Shown here piece by piece: positions 53,814 to 62,555 of a DNA stretch of 64,000 nucleotides (position 1 is the first letter of the stretch; each line of letters starts with the position of its first letter). The stretch spans positions 1 through 64,000 of the forward strand of contig CAVPPJ010000013.1 in assembly GCA_963707065.1 (NCBI GenBank), written 5' to 3'. Under the pieces are notes generated by a model, which worked only from the letters and a program-made list of their open reading frames with translations, was not told the DNA's origin and made no database searches. Made by a program: the position numbers and the translations under genes. The stretch comes from Palsa-506 sp963707065. GTDB taxonomy: Bacteria; Actinomycetota; Actinomycetes; Streptosporangiales; Streptosporangiaceae.

Positions 53814-54310
53814 ACGCTCGCCTCAGACCGGTCACTACCGCTGACCTTGGTGCCGTCGCCGAGATCTTCGGCTGGTACGTCCAGCACACAGTGACCACGT
53901 TCGAGGAGACTCCGCGGGCTGTGCGGGAGTGGGATGAACTGCGCGTTCTGCTCGATGGCCTTGGGCTGCCTTTTCTGGTCGCCGAAGCAGACGGCAGGAT
54001 CGCCGGATACGCCTATGCCAGCCCGTGGCGGCAAAAACCCGCATACCGTTATACGGTCGAGGACTCGGTCTTCGTGGCGCATGATCGGACCGGCAAGGGT
54101 ACCGGGCGCCTTCTCCTCGGCGGCCTTCTGTCGTCATGCTCGACCAGCGATATTCGGCAGGTCATCGCGGTTATCGCAGACAGCGATGACCCGGCTTCCA
54201 CCGCGCTGCACACGGCATTCGGTTTTACCGAAGCTGGGCGGCTGGAGCACGTCGGCTATAAGCATGGGCGGTGGATCGACACTCTGCTGATGCAACGTTC
54301 CCTGCCGTAG
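53795..54310 (+). CDS. GNAT N-acetyltransferase (phosphinothricin/methionine sulfoximine acetyltransferase-like)
   Basis: Acetyl-CoA-dependent transferase of about 171 aa. It has the Pat/YwnH-like pattern: RPVTTADLGAVAEIFGWYV, HTVTTFEETPR near residue 35, acetyl-CoA loop DRTGKGTGRLLLGGLL and FGFTEAGRLEHVGYKHGRW. The frame opens at GTG 53795, inside the last codons of the decayed partner gene; a CTG at 53810 overlapping that stop is an alternative. Substrates of this family are phosphinothricin or methionine sulfoximine. Substrate here is open. Confidence 0.88.
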   Translation: MGRAGLNARLRPVTTADLGAVAEIFGWYVQHTVTTFEETPRAVREWDELRVLLDGLGLPFLVAEADGRIAGYAYASPWRQKPAYRYTVEDSVFVAHDRTGKGTGRLLLGGLLSSCSTSDIRQVIAVIADSDDPASTALHTAFGFTEAGRLEHVGYKHGRWIDTLLMQRSLP

Positions 54311-54396
54311 GAAACTGCGATCGGGTCAGCGGGGATGTATGGCCGGGTCAATATATTTGCCTGGGGCACGACGCGGCCGGGATCAGGCGCAGGCTC

Positions 54397-56308
54397 TCAT
54401 CCGGACTCGCGTACAGCCGGCCCAGGCGGGGACGACGGACTGGGCATATCCGGTGCAGGCGGCGGAGCCGCCGCCGGCATTGGCGGCGGCTCGGCGAACC
54501 ATCCGGGCGGTGGATCCTGGTTGATGGCCGCAGGGGCCGGGCGGCCGGGCAGGATCACCGGCAATGGGCACGTGTCATCAGATGCTTCACCCCCGGTCGT
54601 CACATGCGGCCGTGGAGCAGCAGAGTCCGGCCGAGAGGTTTCGGGCCGGGCAGGGGGGTCAGGTGCCCGGCCGTATCCGGATTCCGGGCCGGCTGAGCTG
54701 GCCGGCTGAGGGCTCAGCTGGTCAATGCGTCGCGGACTGGCTCCATTGCTCACGGGCAGATCTGCGGCAGGCGGCAGGGGCGGGCTCGCCGGGGCAGGCG
54801 GCATGGGCGGGCTCGCTGCGGCAGGCGGCTGCGGGCTCTCCGCCGGGGCAGGCGGCAGAGGCAGGTTCACCGGGGCCGCCTGCTGCGGGCTCTCCGTCGG
54901 GACAGGCGGCGGGGGCGGACTCGCCGGGGCAGGCAGTTGCGGGCTCTCCGCCGGGGACGCCGGCCGCTCGGTTGGCCGAGCTGGCAGCTTCGGCGGCGGA
55001 CCTGCTATCGGGCCCGACGGCGGCGGCTGATCGATCCGGGCATCAGGCGGAGTGACTGGCGGCACCTTGGGGCGCGGGATCGCCTCGAACCAGGACCGTA
55101 GGCGGACCGGCTCGGGTGGCGAATCCGGCCTGCGGGCGGGCTGTGCCTGCGGGCCCGCATCCGGCCCAGGGCTGGGGACATACCGCGGCGGCGTCCGTGC
55201 CACTTCGCCGGGCCGCAGGGCAGCCGGGCGAGCCGCAGCCGGACCGGGCGGGGCGTCCGCCGCAGCCGGCCCGGCCGGCTGTCGATCACCTGGGCCGTGC
55301 CGGCGGCGGACCGGGTGGATAGCCCGGCATGACGCGGCCGTAGTCAGCCGAATGCCCCGGCGGTACAGCCGGCTGCGGTGGACTGGGCGGCGTATATGGC
55401 AAAAGCGGCGGGCGAGACGGCGGAGGCGGCTGGGACCTCGGCGGATGAGAGGCCTGCGATCCCGGCAGAGAGGCGTGCTGCGCATCGCTCTGCCCGTGCG
55501 CCGCGCGATCCCCGGGAAAGCCGGGCTCTGCGGCCATTCGCCCGGCCCCCAAGCCGTTGCCGCTGCCGGACGGATGCTGGCGATCATGAACGGGATCTCG
55601 GCGAAACTCGCGCTCCGGGAAGGACTCCTGTTCCCGGGACGGTGGCTGGCGTTCCCGGGACGCGGAGTGCGCGGGCGGGTCTCCCGCGGGCGGGCCTTCT
55701 GCTGGCGGGTCTTCCGCGGGCGGGCCTTCTGCTGGCGGGTCTTCCGCGGGCGGGCCTTCCGCGCGCGGGACTGCTGCTGGCGAGCCTTCCGCGGGCGAGC
55801 CTTCTGCGCGCGGGACTGCTGCGGACGGGCGAGATGCCGCCGCAGGCTCCGGCTGTCCCCACTCGGGCCGTTCCTGCTCCGATTCCCCCCAGGCCGGTTG
55901 CCCGCGGTCCGACTGCCGTCGCGAGGGCCGCTTTGGCTCATCCCAGTCGCGGAATTCTCGGTCAGGGAGCGGGTGCTCGGGACCGCGAGGCGACCGTCTC
56001 CGGCGCAGTCGCGGCGGGCTCTGCCAGTCGCTGGCAGAGTCCAGCACCCAGTCCGCCTCCGCATCGGGCTGCCCCGTCCTGCGCCGCCGGGAACGTGCGG
56101 TAACGAGCACGACGATCAGCGCAATGCCGCAGACCAGGCCGCCCGCCACCATGATCGCGCCAGCGGTGATGAGCAGGTGCGATCCGGGCTCAGCTCTCCG
56201 GCGCTGGACATCGCCGAGAACGCACGTGGCCAGGCCCGATACGAGCAAGACCACGCCGACAACGGCCAGCCCGCCGGAACCGCGCGCCTTCTTCGAGCCC
56301 CAGCCCAC
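54397..56308 (-). CDS. Membrane protein with two N-terminal segments and a long Pro-rich tail, frameshifted as sequenced
   Basis: Protein of about 637 codons. The first frame (ATG 56308 to TGA 55286) has membrane segments at about residues 13-33 (GLAVVGVVLLVSGLATCVLG) and 43-68 (LLITAGAIMVAGGLVCGIAL), then an Arg/Gln/Glu-rich and Pro/Glu-repeat tail (GPPAEDPPAEGPPAEDPPAE). A second frame, open upstream and closing at 54397, carries on with Pro-rich repeats (APASPPPPPVPTESPQQ) and a short conserved-looking end (GWFAEPPPMPAAAPPPAPD). The shift is near 55286-55400. The tail faces the cytoplasm if the topology is N-in. Function unknown. Confidence 0.65.
55670..55830 (-). repeat. 15/30-bp tandem repeat in the Pro-rich membrane protein gene
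   Basis: Repeated units such as GCGGGCGGGCCTTC and TGCTGGCGGGTCTTCC encode alternating GPPAEDPPAE peptides, up to eight copies. Confidence 0.8.
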
Positions 56309-56434
56309 CGCTCAACGATGGCATGCAGGCATCACAGCCAGTGCGGAAACGACTAAATGGGCGGGCGTGACCGAAGACCGGCGGCCCGCGTGCTTAGCCG
56401 GCCCGCAGGACACCGGCATGAGGTGCCCGCAAGG

Positions 56435-57598
56435 TTACCTCGTGCCGTACAGATACTCGAGGGCTAGCTGGTCGAGCTGCTCGAACGCCATCCCCCGCTC
56501 CCCCATGGCGGCGGCATCAGGGGTGATGCCGCGGATATCCCGCCAGCTCTCCCCCTCCGCCAGGGTCGGCAGCGCGAGCTGATCGACCCGCGCGGCGCGT
56601 AGCGCCTCGGCGACCTCGGGATCGGCGCGGAAGGCGCGGACCTTCTGCCGCAGGATCAGGTAGTTACGCATGCAGGCCGCGGCCGACGCCCAGACGCCGT
56701 GGTCGTCCTCGGTCCGCGGCGGCTTGTAATCGAAGTGCACCGGCCCGTCGTACCCGCCGGATTCCAGCGCGTCCACCACCCAGAACGCGCCGCGCGCATT
56801 GCCGGCCCCGAACCTCAGGTCCTGGTCATAGCGCGGACCGTGCTGCCCGTTCAGGTCAATATGGAACAGCTTGCCGTGCCAGATCGCCTGCGTGATGGCG
56901 TGCGCGTAGTTGAGGCCGGACATCTCCTCGTGCCCTACCTCCGGGTTGAGCCCGACCAACTCGGAGTGCTCAAGGGAGTTGATGAAGGCCAGCGCGTGGC
57001 CGGCCGTCGGCAGCAGGATGTCGCCGCGCGGCTCGTTCGGCTTCGGCTCAATCGCGAACCGGAGGTGGTAACCCTGGTCCAGGACATAGCCGCAGAGAAT
57101 GTCGAATGCCTCCTTGCAGCGGTCCAGCGCCGCGCGCACATCCTTGGCAGCGCCGGACTCCGCCCCGTCCCGGCCGCCCCAGCAGACATAGACCTTCGCG
57201 CCAAGCTCGGCCGCGAGGTCAAGGTTGCGCATGACCTTCGAGATGGCGAACCTGCGGACGTCCCTGTCGTTGGCGGTGAACCCGCCGTCCCGGAACATCG
57301 GATGCGAGAACAGGTTCGTCGTCGCGGTCGTGACAACGAGGCCAGTCTCGTCCAGGGCCGCGCGGAACGCGGCGATCCGCTTGTCCCGCTCCGCGTCCGT
57401 CGCGTCGAAGTCGAACACGTCGTTGTCGTGGAAGTTCACCCCGTATGCGCCGAGCTCGGCGAGCTTGCGCACAGCCCGCTCGGCCGGCATCGGCGGGCGC
57501 ACGGCCGCGCCGAATACATCCACGCCCTGCCAGCCGACGGTCCAGATGCCAAACGAGAATTTGTCGGCGCTGGTCGGGATATAGGCCTCTGCGCTCAC
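56435..57598 (-). CDS. xylA: Xylose isomerase
   Basis: Converts D-xylose to D-xylulose; TIM-barrel metal enzyme of 387 aa, standard size. Active-site His and Asp are in VNFHDNDVFDF (about residues 52-62), metal ligands in FAIEPKPNEPRGD and NPEVGHEEMSG, and HIDLNGQHGPRYDQDL (about 241-256). The GTG at 57598 has AGAGG about nine nt upstream. It follows xylB on the same strand with a 122-bp gap containing short direct repeats, so xylose catabolism genes are grouped but may have their own promoter. Confidence 0.97.
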   Translation of the reverse strand: MSAEAYIPTSADKFSFGIWTVGWQGVDVFGAAVRPPMPAERAVRKLAELGAYGVNFHDNDVFDFDATDAERDKRIAAFRAALDETGLVVTTATTNLFSHPMFRDGGFTANDRDVRRFAISKVMRNLDLAAELGAKVYVCWGGRDGAESGAAKDVRAALDRCKEAFDILCGYVLDQGYHLRFAIEPKPNEPRGDILLPTAGHALAFINSLEHSELVGLNPEVGHEEMSGLNYAHAITQAIWHGKLFHIDLNGQHGPRYDQDLRFGAGNARGAFWVVDALESGGYDGPVHFDYKPPRTEDDHGVWASAAACMRNYLILRQKVRAFRADPEVAEALRAARVDQLALPTLAEGESWRDIRGITPDAAAMGERGMAFEQLDQLALEYLYGTR

Positions 57599-57614
57599 GT
57601 GCCAGTCCTCTCGG

Positions 57615-57680
57615 TCCAGTTAGGGCTCAGTCCAGTTCACGGCTCATCCAGGTTCACGGATCAGTCAGGTTCACGGCGCT
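57615..57680. repeat. 16-17-bp iterated element upstream of xylA
   Basis: Four degenerate copies of TCCAG(G)TTCACGG-CTCA occur in tandem at about 57615, 57631, 57647 and 57664, between xylB and xylA. They lie 20-80 nt upstream of the xylA start. Possible binding-site array or a minisatellite. Confidence 0.55.
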
Positions 57681-57720
57681 AGTCTCGCGCCACAAGTCTC
57701 CCGGCAGTAACGGGCTCCGT

Positions 57721-59340
57721 CTACGGCCAGCCGGCCGTGGCGTCGCGCAGCGCCGCATGACGCTCGCGTACCCGCGGCTCCGCCGGGCCGGAGTACTCGG
57801 CTGCCCGCCGCCGGGGCCAGCCCGGCGGTTCCGCGGTTCCGGCGAGCGCCCAGGCGGCCTGCCGGGCGGCGCCGAGCGCGACGTACTCGTCCGGCTCGGG
57901 CACCAGCACCGGCGCCCCGAAGATGCCGGGGGCAATCCGGCAGACCGCCTCGGACCGCGCGCCGCCGCCGGTCAGCAGCACCCGGCGCTGCTCGATACCG
58001 CAGCCGCCGAGGTAACCGGCGGCGTCGGCGAGCGACGCGAGCACGGCCTCTACCGCCGCCCTGGCCAGGTTCTCGCTGGTGGCGTTCCGGGTGGTCAGGC
58101 CGCGGAGCACGCCGGTGGCGCCGGGCCGGTCCGGGGTCCGTTCGCCGTCCAGGTAGGGCAGCAGGGTGAGCCCGCCCGCGCCGGGCTCGGCGGCCAGGGC
58201 CAGCCGGGACAGCCCGTCGTTGTCGGTGCCCAGCATCGCCGCCGTCGCGGACAGCACCAGGGCCGCGTTGATGGTGCACACCAGCGGCAGGAACCGGCCG
58301 GTGGCGTCGGCGAACCCGGCCACCGCGCCGGACGGATCGGCGGCCGGGATCTCGCTGACGGCGAAGGCCGTGCCGGAGGTCCCGATCGAGATGACGACGT
58401 CCCCTGCCGCCAGGCCTAGGCCGAGCGCGGCGCCCATGTTGTCGCCCGTGCCCGCGGAGATCACAGTTCCTTCCGAGAGCAATGAGGTGTTCGTGGTAGG
58501 TAGGGCCACTGGCGTGAGCGGGGCAGCGGGGGTGAGCGGGCTAGCCGGGGTAAGGGGGTTAGCCGGGGTAAGCGGGCTGGCTGGAGTCAGCGGCCTGGCC
58601 GGGGTAAGCGGGTTAGCGGGAGTGAGTGTGCTGGCTGGGGCAGCTGTAACGGCCCTGCTGGCCGGGCCGGCCACGCTCGCCGGGCCGGCCGGCTGCGGCG
58701 TACCGCCTGCCGCTCGGCCGACCGCCTCGCCGGGGGCAGCCACCCTCGGCAGCAGCACCGGATGGCCGAGCGCTGCCGCCGCAACGTCGGGCAGCCACTG
58801 TCCCGTGGCCGGCGAGAAGTAGCCGGTTCCCGATGCGTCACCGCGGTCGGTCACCGGCCCGCCGCGAGCTGCCCCGCCGAGCCGCCAGGTCAGCCAGTCG
58901 TGCGGCAGCAGCACGCTAGCCGTGCGCCGAGCGTTGCCCGGCTCATGCTCGGCCAGCCAGCGCAGCTTGGTCACCGTGAACGAGGCCGTGGGGACGCTGC
59001 CAGTAGTGTCCGCCCACCACCCCGGACCGCCGAGCTCGGCGATCAGCTCCGTCGCCGCGCCGGCCGACCGCAGGTCGTTCCAGAGCAGGGCGGGCCTGAT
59101 CACCTGGCCATCCTCGTCCAGCACGATCATGCCGTGCTGCTGACCCGCGACCCCGATCGCCGCGGCCCGGTCAAGCAGGCCGGCGCCCGCCGCCAGCAGG
59201 GCGGCCCACCAGGCGGCCGGATCGCACTCGGTCCCGCCCGGATGCGGCGCGCTGCCGCGCCCGACGACAGTGCCGTCGTCCGCGTCACACAGCAGCACCT
59301 TCGTCGACTGCGTCGAGGAATCCACGCCCGCAACGAGCAT
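57721..59340 (-). CDS. xylB: Xylulokinase
   Basis: Phosphorylates D-xylulose; FGGY kinase of 539 aa. N-terminal motif VAGVDSSTQSTKVLLCDADD, IGVAGQQHGMIVLDEDG and PALLWNDLRSAG; nucleotide motifs EGTVISAGTGDNMGAALGLG and ISIGTSGTAFAVS; C-terminal LLTGGGARSEAVCRI. Between the two domains an (LTPA-x-P)n hexapeptide repeat of seven copies (residues about 240-285) is encoded by 18-bp repeats, absent from usual kinases. The ATG at 59340 has AAAGG nine nt upstream. It lies between a GATase-like gene and xylA. Confidence 0.94.
   Translation of the reverse strand: MLVAGVDSSTQSTKVLLCDADDGTVVGRGSAPHPGGTECDPAAWWAALLAAGAGLLDRAAAIGVAGQQHGMIVLDEDGQVIRPALLWNDLRSAGAATELIAELGGPGWWADTTGSVPTASFTVTKLRWLAEHEPGNARRTASVLLPHDWLTWRLGGAARGGPVTDRGDASGTGYFSPATGQWLPDVAAAALGHPVLLPRVAAPGEAVGRAAGGTPQPAGPASVAGPASRAVTAAPASTLTPANPLTPARPLTPASPLTPANPLTPASPLTPAAPLTPVALPTTNTSLLSEGTVISAGTGDNMGAALGLGLAAGDVVISIGTSGTAFAVSEIPAADPSGAVAGFADATGRFLPLVCTINAALVLSATAAMLGTDNDGLSRLALAAEPGAGGLTLLPYLDGERTPDRPGATGVLRGLTTRNATSENLARAAVEAVLASLADAAGYLGGCGIEQRRVLLTGGGARSEAVCRIAPGIFGAPVLVPEPDEYVALGAARQAAWALAGTAEPPGWPRRRAAEYSGPAEPRVRERHAALRDATAGWP
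58504..58640 (-). repeat. 18-bp minisatellite inside xylB
   Basis: About seven copies of an 18-bp unit (GGGGTAAGCGGGCTGGCT or close variants on the plus strand) encode PLTPAN/PLTPAS peptides. The unit length keeps the frame. Confidence 0.85.
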
Positions 59341-59404
59341 GACGCGCACCTTTCTGCCGTTCCGCGGCTGCGGCTCCGCGGCAGCCGAACGGCAGGCTAG
59401 CGGA

Positions 59405-60238
59405 TTACTGGTCCGACGCTCCGCTCAGCCAGCTGACGAGGTTCGCCCAGAGCACCGGGTAACCGGGCCAGGCCAGGAACTCGGGCGGCCCCCAGTGCGG
59501 CGCGCAGTCGGAGGTGAACACCGCACTGCGCCCGGCGCCGTGCTCACCGCAGGCCACCAGCGGATCCGCGCCGCCCGCGGCCGGCCGGTCCGCCAGGGCC
59601 GGCCCGTCAGCCACCACCGGATCCGTGACATCCGCCACCCGCGGATCCGCGCCGCAGGTCACGACTACCTCGGTGGCGGGCCGGGCCGCGACCCGGTTGT
59701 AGCCGAGCAGGGCCGGCCACGCGGCCGGCAGTCCGCGCATTACCGGATGGTCCGGGCGGACCACGACCGGCACGACCCCCTCCGGCGTCTCCACCCGGTC
59801 ATCGGCCGGGCTGATGGTCACCGGCAGGGCGTCCTCCACCAGCGTGCCGTGATACCGGGCCTTGCCGTCGATGCCCGCAAACGACAGATAGCCGCCGATC
59901 ATCAGCAGCCCGCCGCCGCCCCGCACGTACTGCTCGACCGCAGCAAGCCGGTTCGGCCGGACCAGCGACCGCTCGAAGGTGTCCGGCGACAGCAGCAGAC
60001 TGTTAGCGCCGATGTCGCTGAGGATGAGCACGTCATAGCCGGCCAGCTCAGCGGCGGACCCGGGGAACTGCGGCGGGACGAGATGCCCGGGCAGGTACTC
60101 GACCTCGGCGCCGGCGCCGGCCAGGGCGGCACGGAGCTGGTCCGCTCCCTCCACGTAGCTACTCGTGGTGAACGAGTCGACTCCCTTGACGTGCACGCTA
60201 TGCGTGACCCAGCTCTCGCCGCACAACAAGATTCGCAC
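59405..60238 (-). CDS. Glutamine amidotransferase-like (GATase1) cytoplasmic protein
   Basis: Protein of 277 aa with a flavodoxin-like class I GATase fold. The N-terminus MRILLCGESWVTHSVHVKG, the central YDVLILSDIGANSLLLSPDT and GGGGLLMIGGYLSFAGIDGK, and the C-terminal FTSDCAPHWGPPEFLAWPGY match the DUF1355/STM3548-like group. The usual nucleophile Cys is not clearly present at the elbow (GGYLS), so it may be a catalytically silent or carbohydrate-related member like ThuA. The GTG at 60238 has GGAGG about eight nt upstream. It is upstream of xylB on the same strand. Confidence 0.78.
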   Translation of the reverse strand: MRILLCGESWVTHSVHVKGVDSFTTSSYVEGADQLRAALAGAGAEVEYLPGHLVPPQFPGSAAELAGYDVLILSDIGANSLLLSPDTFERSLVRPNRLAAVEQYVRGGGGLLMIGGYLSFAGIDGKARYHGTLVEDALPVTISPADDRVETPEGVVPVVVRPDHPVMRGLPAAWPALLGYNRVAARPATEVVVTCGADPRVADVTDPVVADGPALADRPAAGGADPLVACGEHGAGRSAVFTSDCAPHWGPPEFLAWPGYPVLWANLVSWLSGASDQ

Positions 60239-60413
60239 CGCGGTGACCTCCCTGCGCCGTTGGCTGACATTCCGTTAGCTGATCATGCCGTTAGCTGGCA
60301 TCGCCCGCCGGCCCGAGGTGCTGCCGCTGTCCAGCCTGGCCGGCTACCTGCCGCCGTTCTGGCTGACACCGCAACTGGCCATGCGCCGCCGGTAGCCCGC
60401 GACCTGCTGCACG

Positions 60414-60425
60414 TACGATGCCCAG
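60414..60425 (+). promoter_or_regulatory. Candidate leaderless -10 of the GNAT gene
   Basis: TACGAT at 60414-60419 is followed by 6 nt and the ATG at 60426; no Shine-Dalgarno sequence. Confidence 0.4.
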
Positions 60426-61292
60426 ATGCGACTGCGTGAGCGGCAGGTTTGCGGTGCTGAGTATCTGGATTGCGTGACGCTGCTGCTGCAGCGGGCGCGG
60501 CAGGCGAGCCCGACGCGCGGGTTGTGGGAAGCTGCCGACTTTCAGTGGTGGTGGCGCCGCGACCAGCACGACGATCCCGGCCGTCAGTTCTTCTGGTTCG
60601 ATGACGGCTACCCTGCCGCTGCCGTCATCCTTACGAGCTGGGGTGACCGCTTCTCGTGTGATCTGCTCAGCGCGGATCATGACCTGTCCGGGGTACTCGG
60701 CTTACTGTGGCCCGTCGCGCTCGGCGCTATCGGCGCCCTTGGCGACGTGCCGGTAGAGGTGGCTGTTCGCGACGATGACGCCGCCACGATTGATGCTGTG
60801 GTCGCCTCGGGGTTCTCGCCGACTAGCGAGGCAAGCGTGGCGACGTGGATGCCCGCAGCAGACCGGCCGCCCGTGAGCACGATTCCGGCCGGTTTCAGGC
60901 TCGCCGCCCGGAGCGACTGCGCCCGCGGGCCACATCATCTCGCCCCGCGTAACGGGGATCAGGTCGCTGACCGGCTCGCTGAGTGCTCGCTCTACCGACA
61001 TGACCTTGACCTTGCTGTTTACGCCCCGGACGGTCAGGTCGCCGGCTATGGCCTGTTCTGGGCTGATCCGGTCACCGGTGTCGGCCTGGTTGAGCCGATG
61101 CGCACGAACGACCGCTACCAGGGAATGGGCCTGGGCCGCCACGTCCTGACCGCCGGCTTGAATCTGCTGGCCGCTCGCGGGTGCCGCAGATTTAAGGTGA
61201 GCCACGTCTCCGGGTACGACCCCTCAAGGCGCCTCTACCTCGGCGCGGGCTTCTGCCCGGAATCGACGAGCCGCATCTACCGGGCACGGTGA
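60426..61292 (+). CDS. GNAT family N-acetyltransferase, two-domain type
   Basis: Protein of 288 aa with a degenerate N-terminal GNAT-like half and a C-terminal GNAT domain. The acetyl-CoA loop is in NDRYQGMGLGRHVLTAGLNL, preceded by VGLVEPMRT and followed by CRRFKVSHVSGYDPSRRLYL and GAGF. The N-terminal half has FQWWWRRDQHDDPGRQFFWF, with several Trp residues. It sits alone on the plus strand, convergent to a DoxX gene. Acceptor unknown. Confidence 0.85.
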   Translation: MRLRERQVCGAEYLDCVTLLLQRARQASPTRGLWEAADFQWWWRRDQHDDPGRQFFWFDDGYPAAAVILTSWGDRFSCDLLSADHDLSGVLGLLWPVALGAIGALGDVPVEVAVRDDDAATIDAVVASGFSPTSEASVATWMPAADRPPVSTIPAGFRLAARSDCARGPHHLAPRNGDQVADRLAECSLYRHDLDLAVYAPDGQVAGYGLFWADPVTGVGLVEPMRTNDRYQGMGLGRHVLTAGLNLLAARGCRRFKVSHVSGYDPSRRLYLGAGFCPESTSRIYRAR

Positions 61293-61318
61293 ACCACTCT
61301 CCGGCTGCCCAGGCCCGA

Positions 61319-61753
61319 TCAGCGCGCCCATCTTCGAGCGCCGACCGGAACCGCGGCACGCCCGGGCGCTCCGCCGCCGTAGCCGCGGGCCCGCAGCGCC
61401 CACCAGATCAGCGGCGCCTGCAGCGGCAGTCTCCCGACGGCCAGCGCGCGCAGCGGCACCGGGCGGTGCCGCCAGTCGATCGCCATCTGGACGTTGGCCG
61501 GAAAGACCGCCGCGAACAGCACCGCCGCCGCTAGCCCGCCTGCCCGCCGGGTCCGGGGGCAAGCGATGGCCGCGCTGACCGCCAGTTCGGCCGCGCCGCT
61601 GGCATAGGTCCAGGCCCGCGCGGAACCGGGCAGCCACCGGGGCACGATCGAATCGTACGGCCTGGGCCTGGCGAAGTGGGTGACCCCAGCGCCCGCGAGC
61701 AGCAGGGCGAGCGTTATCGCGGTTGCCTCGCGCTGCCCGGCCGGCGCCTTCAC
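61319..61753 (-). CDS. DoxX-like membrane protein
   Basis: Small integral membrane protein of 144 aa with four hydrophobic segments: ITLALLLAGAGVTHFARP, TYASGAAELAVSAAIACP, GLAAAVLFAAVFPANVQMAI and LIWWALRARG region. The motif HFARPRPYDSIVPRWLPGSA with the following AAELAVSA is typical of the DoxX/DUF417 group. The GTG at 61753 is 16 nt downstream of the DsbA-like stop, so the two are probably co-transcribed. DoxX proteins are linked to thiol redox and sulfur oxidation in some bacteria, which fits the neighbour. Confidence 0.85.
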   Translation of the reverse strand: MKAPAGQREATAITLALLLAGAGVTHFARPRPYDSIVPRWLPGSARAWTYASGAAELAVSAAIACPRTRRAGGLAAAVLFAAVFPANVQMAIDWRHRPVPLRALAVGRLPLQAPLIWWALRARGYGGGAPGRAAVPVGARRWAR

Positions 61754-61769
61754 CGCGGCTGCGCCGCCG

Positions 61770-62426
61770 TCATGCGCTGCGCTCGCCGCTGGACGGCCCG
61801 GCGGCCCAGGCTTCCCGCAATGCCTCGGTCAGCAACTCGGCGGGCCGGGCACCGGAGAAGCCGTACTTCCAGTCGATGACGAAGAACGGCACGCTGTTGA
61901 TACCGACTTCCCTGGCCTGATCCTCATCGGCGCGGACCGCGTCGGCGTAGCTGCCGTCATCGAGCACCCGCCTCGCCTCGCCGGGGTCAAGCCCGGCATC
62001 GCCGGCCAGGGCGGCCAGCGACTCCGCGTCGAACACCGACCGGCCCTCGGCGAAGTACGCCTTATACAGGCGCTGCAGCAGCGCATCAGCCCGGCCAAGA
62101 TCGCCGGCCAGGTGCATCAGCCGGTGCGCGTCGAAGGTATTGCCGACGGTCCTGTCCACGGTGTAGCCGAGGCCGTCGGCCGCCGCCGTCGCCGCCACCC
62201 GGTCCTCTGCCTGCGCCGCCTGCGCCATGCTCATGCCGTACTTGGCGGACAGCATCTCGAGCACCCGGGTTGGCTGGCCCGGTTCGATCGCGGGATCAAG
62301 CTCGAAAGAGTGGTAGACGACCTCGACATCGCCGGAATGCTCGAAGTCGGCGAGGCCCTTCTCGAAGCGGCGGTGGCCGATATAGCACCACGGGCAGACG
62401 ACGTCACTCCAGATATCAACGCGCAC
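61770..62426 (-). CDS. DsbA family oxidoreductase (FrnE-like)
   Basis: Cytoplasmic thioredoxin-fold protein of 218 aa. The CxxC motif is DVVCPWCYIGHRRFE at about residues 9-22, and the cis-Pro region is INSVPFFVIDWKYGFSGA at about residues 175-192. The helical insert contains VGNTFDAHRLMHLAG, typical of the FrnE/2-hydroxychromene isomerase group. The GTG at 62426 has GGAGG four nt upstream. It lies just upstream of a DoxX gene. Likely role in thiol-disulfide exchange, possibly oxidative stress. Confidence 0.92.
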   Translation of the reverse strand: MRVDIWSDVVCPWCYIGHRRFEKGLADFEHSGDVEVVYHSFELDPAIEPGQPTRVLEMLSAKYGMSMAQAAQAEDRVAATAAADGLGYTVDRTVGNTFDAHRLMHLAGDLGRADALLQRLYKAYFAEGRSVFDAESLAALAGDAGLDPGEARRVLDDGSYADAVRADEDQAREVGINSVPFFVIDWKYGFSGARPAELLTEALREAWAAGPSSGERSA

Positions 62427-62555
62427 ATTTCCTCCCTGGTCTTTTCAGGCTACTGGGCCGGGAGCCGTGATCATCTGGCCCCTTCCGGCCGCATGGGCGC
62501 GTCGGCTAGCGTGGACGATCATCTCGCCATTCCCTCGGCAGCGCCGGAGGCAGCC

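Noticed and set aside
53795..54310. The GNAT gene as part of the decayed toxin-partner module
   Set aside because: Its frame is intact, its G+C is normal and it has its own family; the overlap with the partner gene end looks incidental, although co-transcription is possible.
58504..58640. The xylB 18-bp array as a CRISPR-like element
   Set aside because: The units are contiguous with no spacers and lie in a coding frame, so it is a minisatellite.
60285..60395. A 36-codon plus-strand frame (MPLAGIARRPEVLPLSS...) upstream of the GNAT gene
   Set aside because: Readable and protein-like, but too short, without family match and without a clear start signal. It could be a relic.
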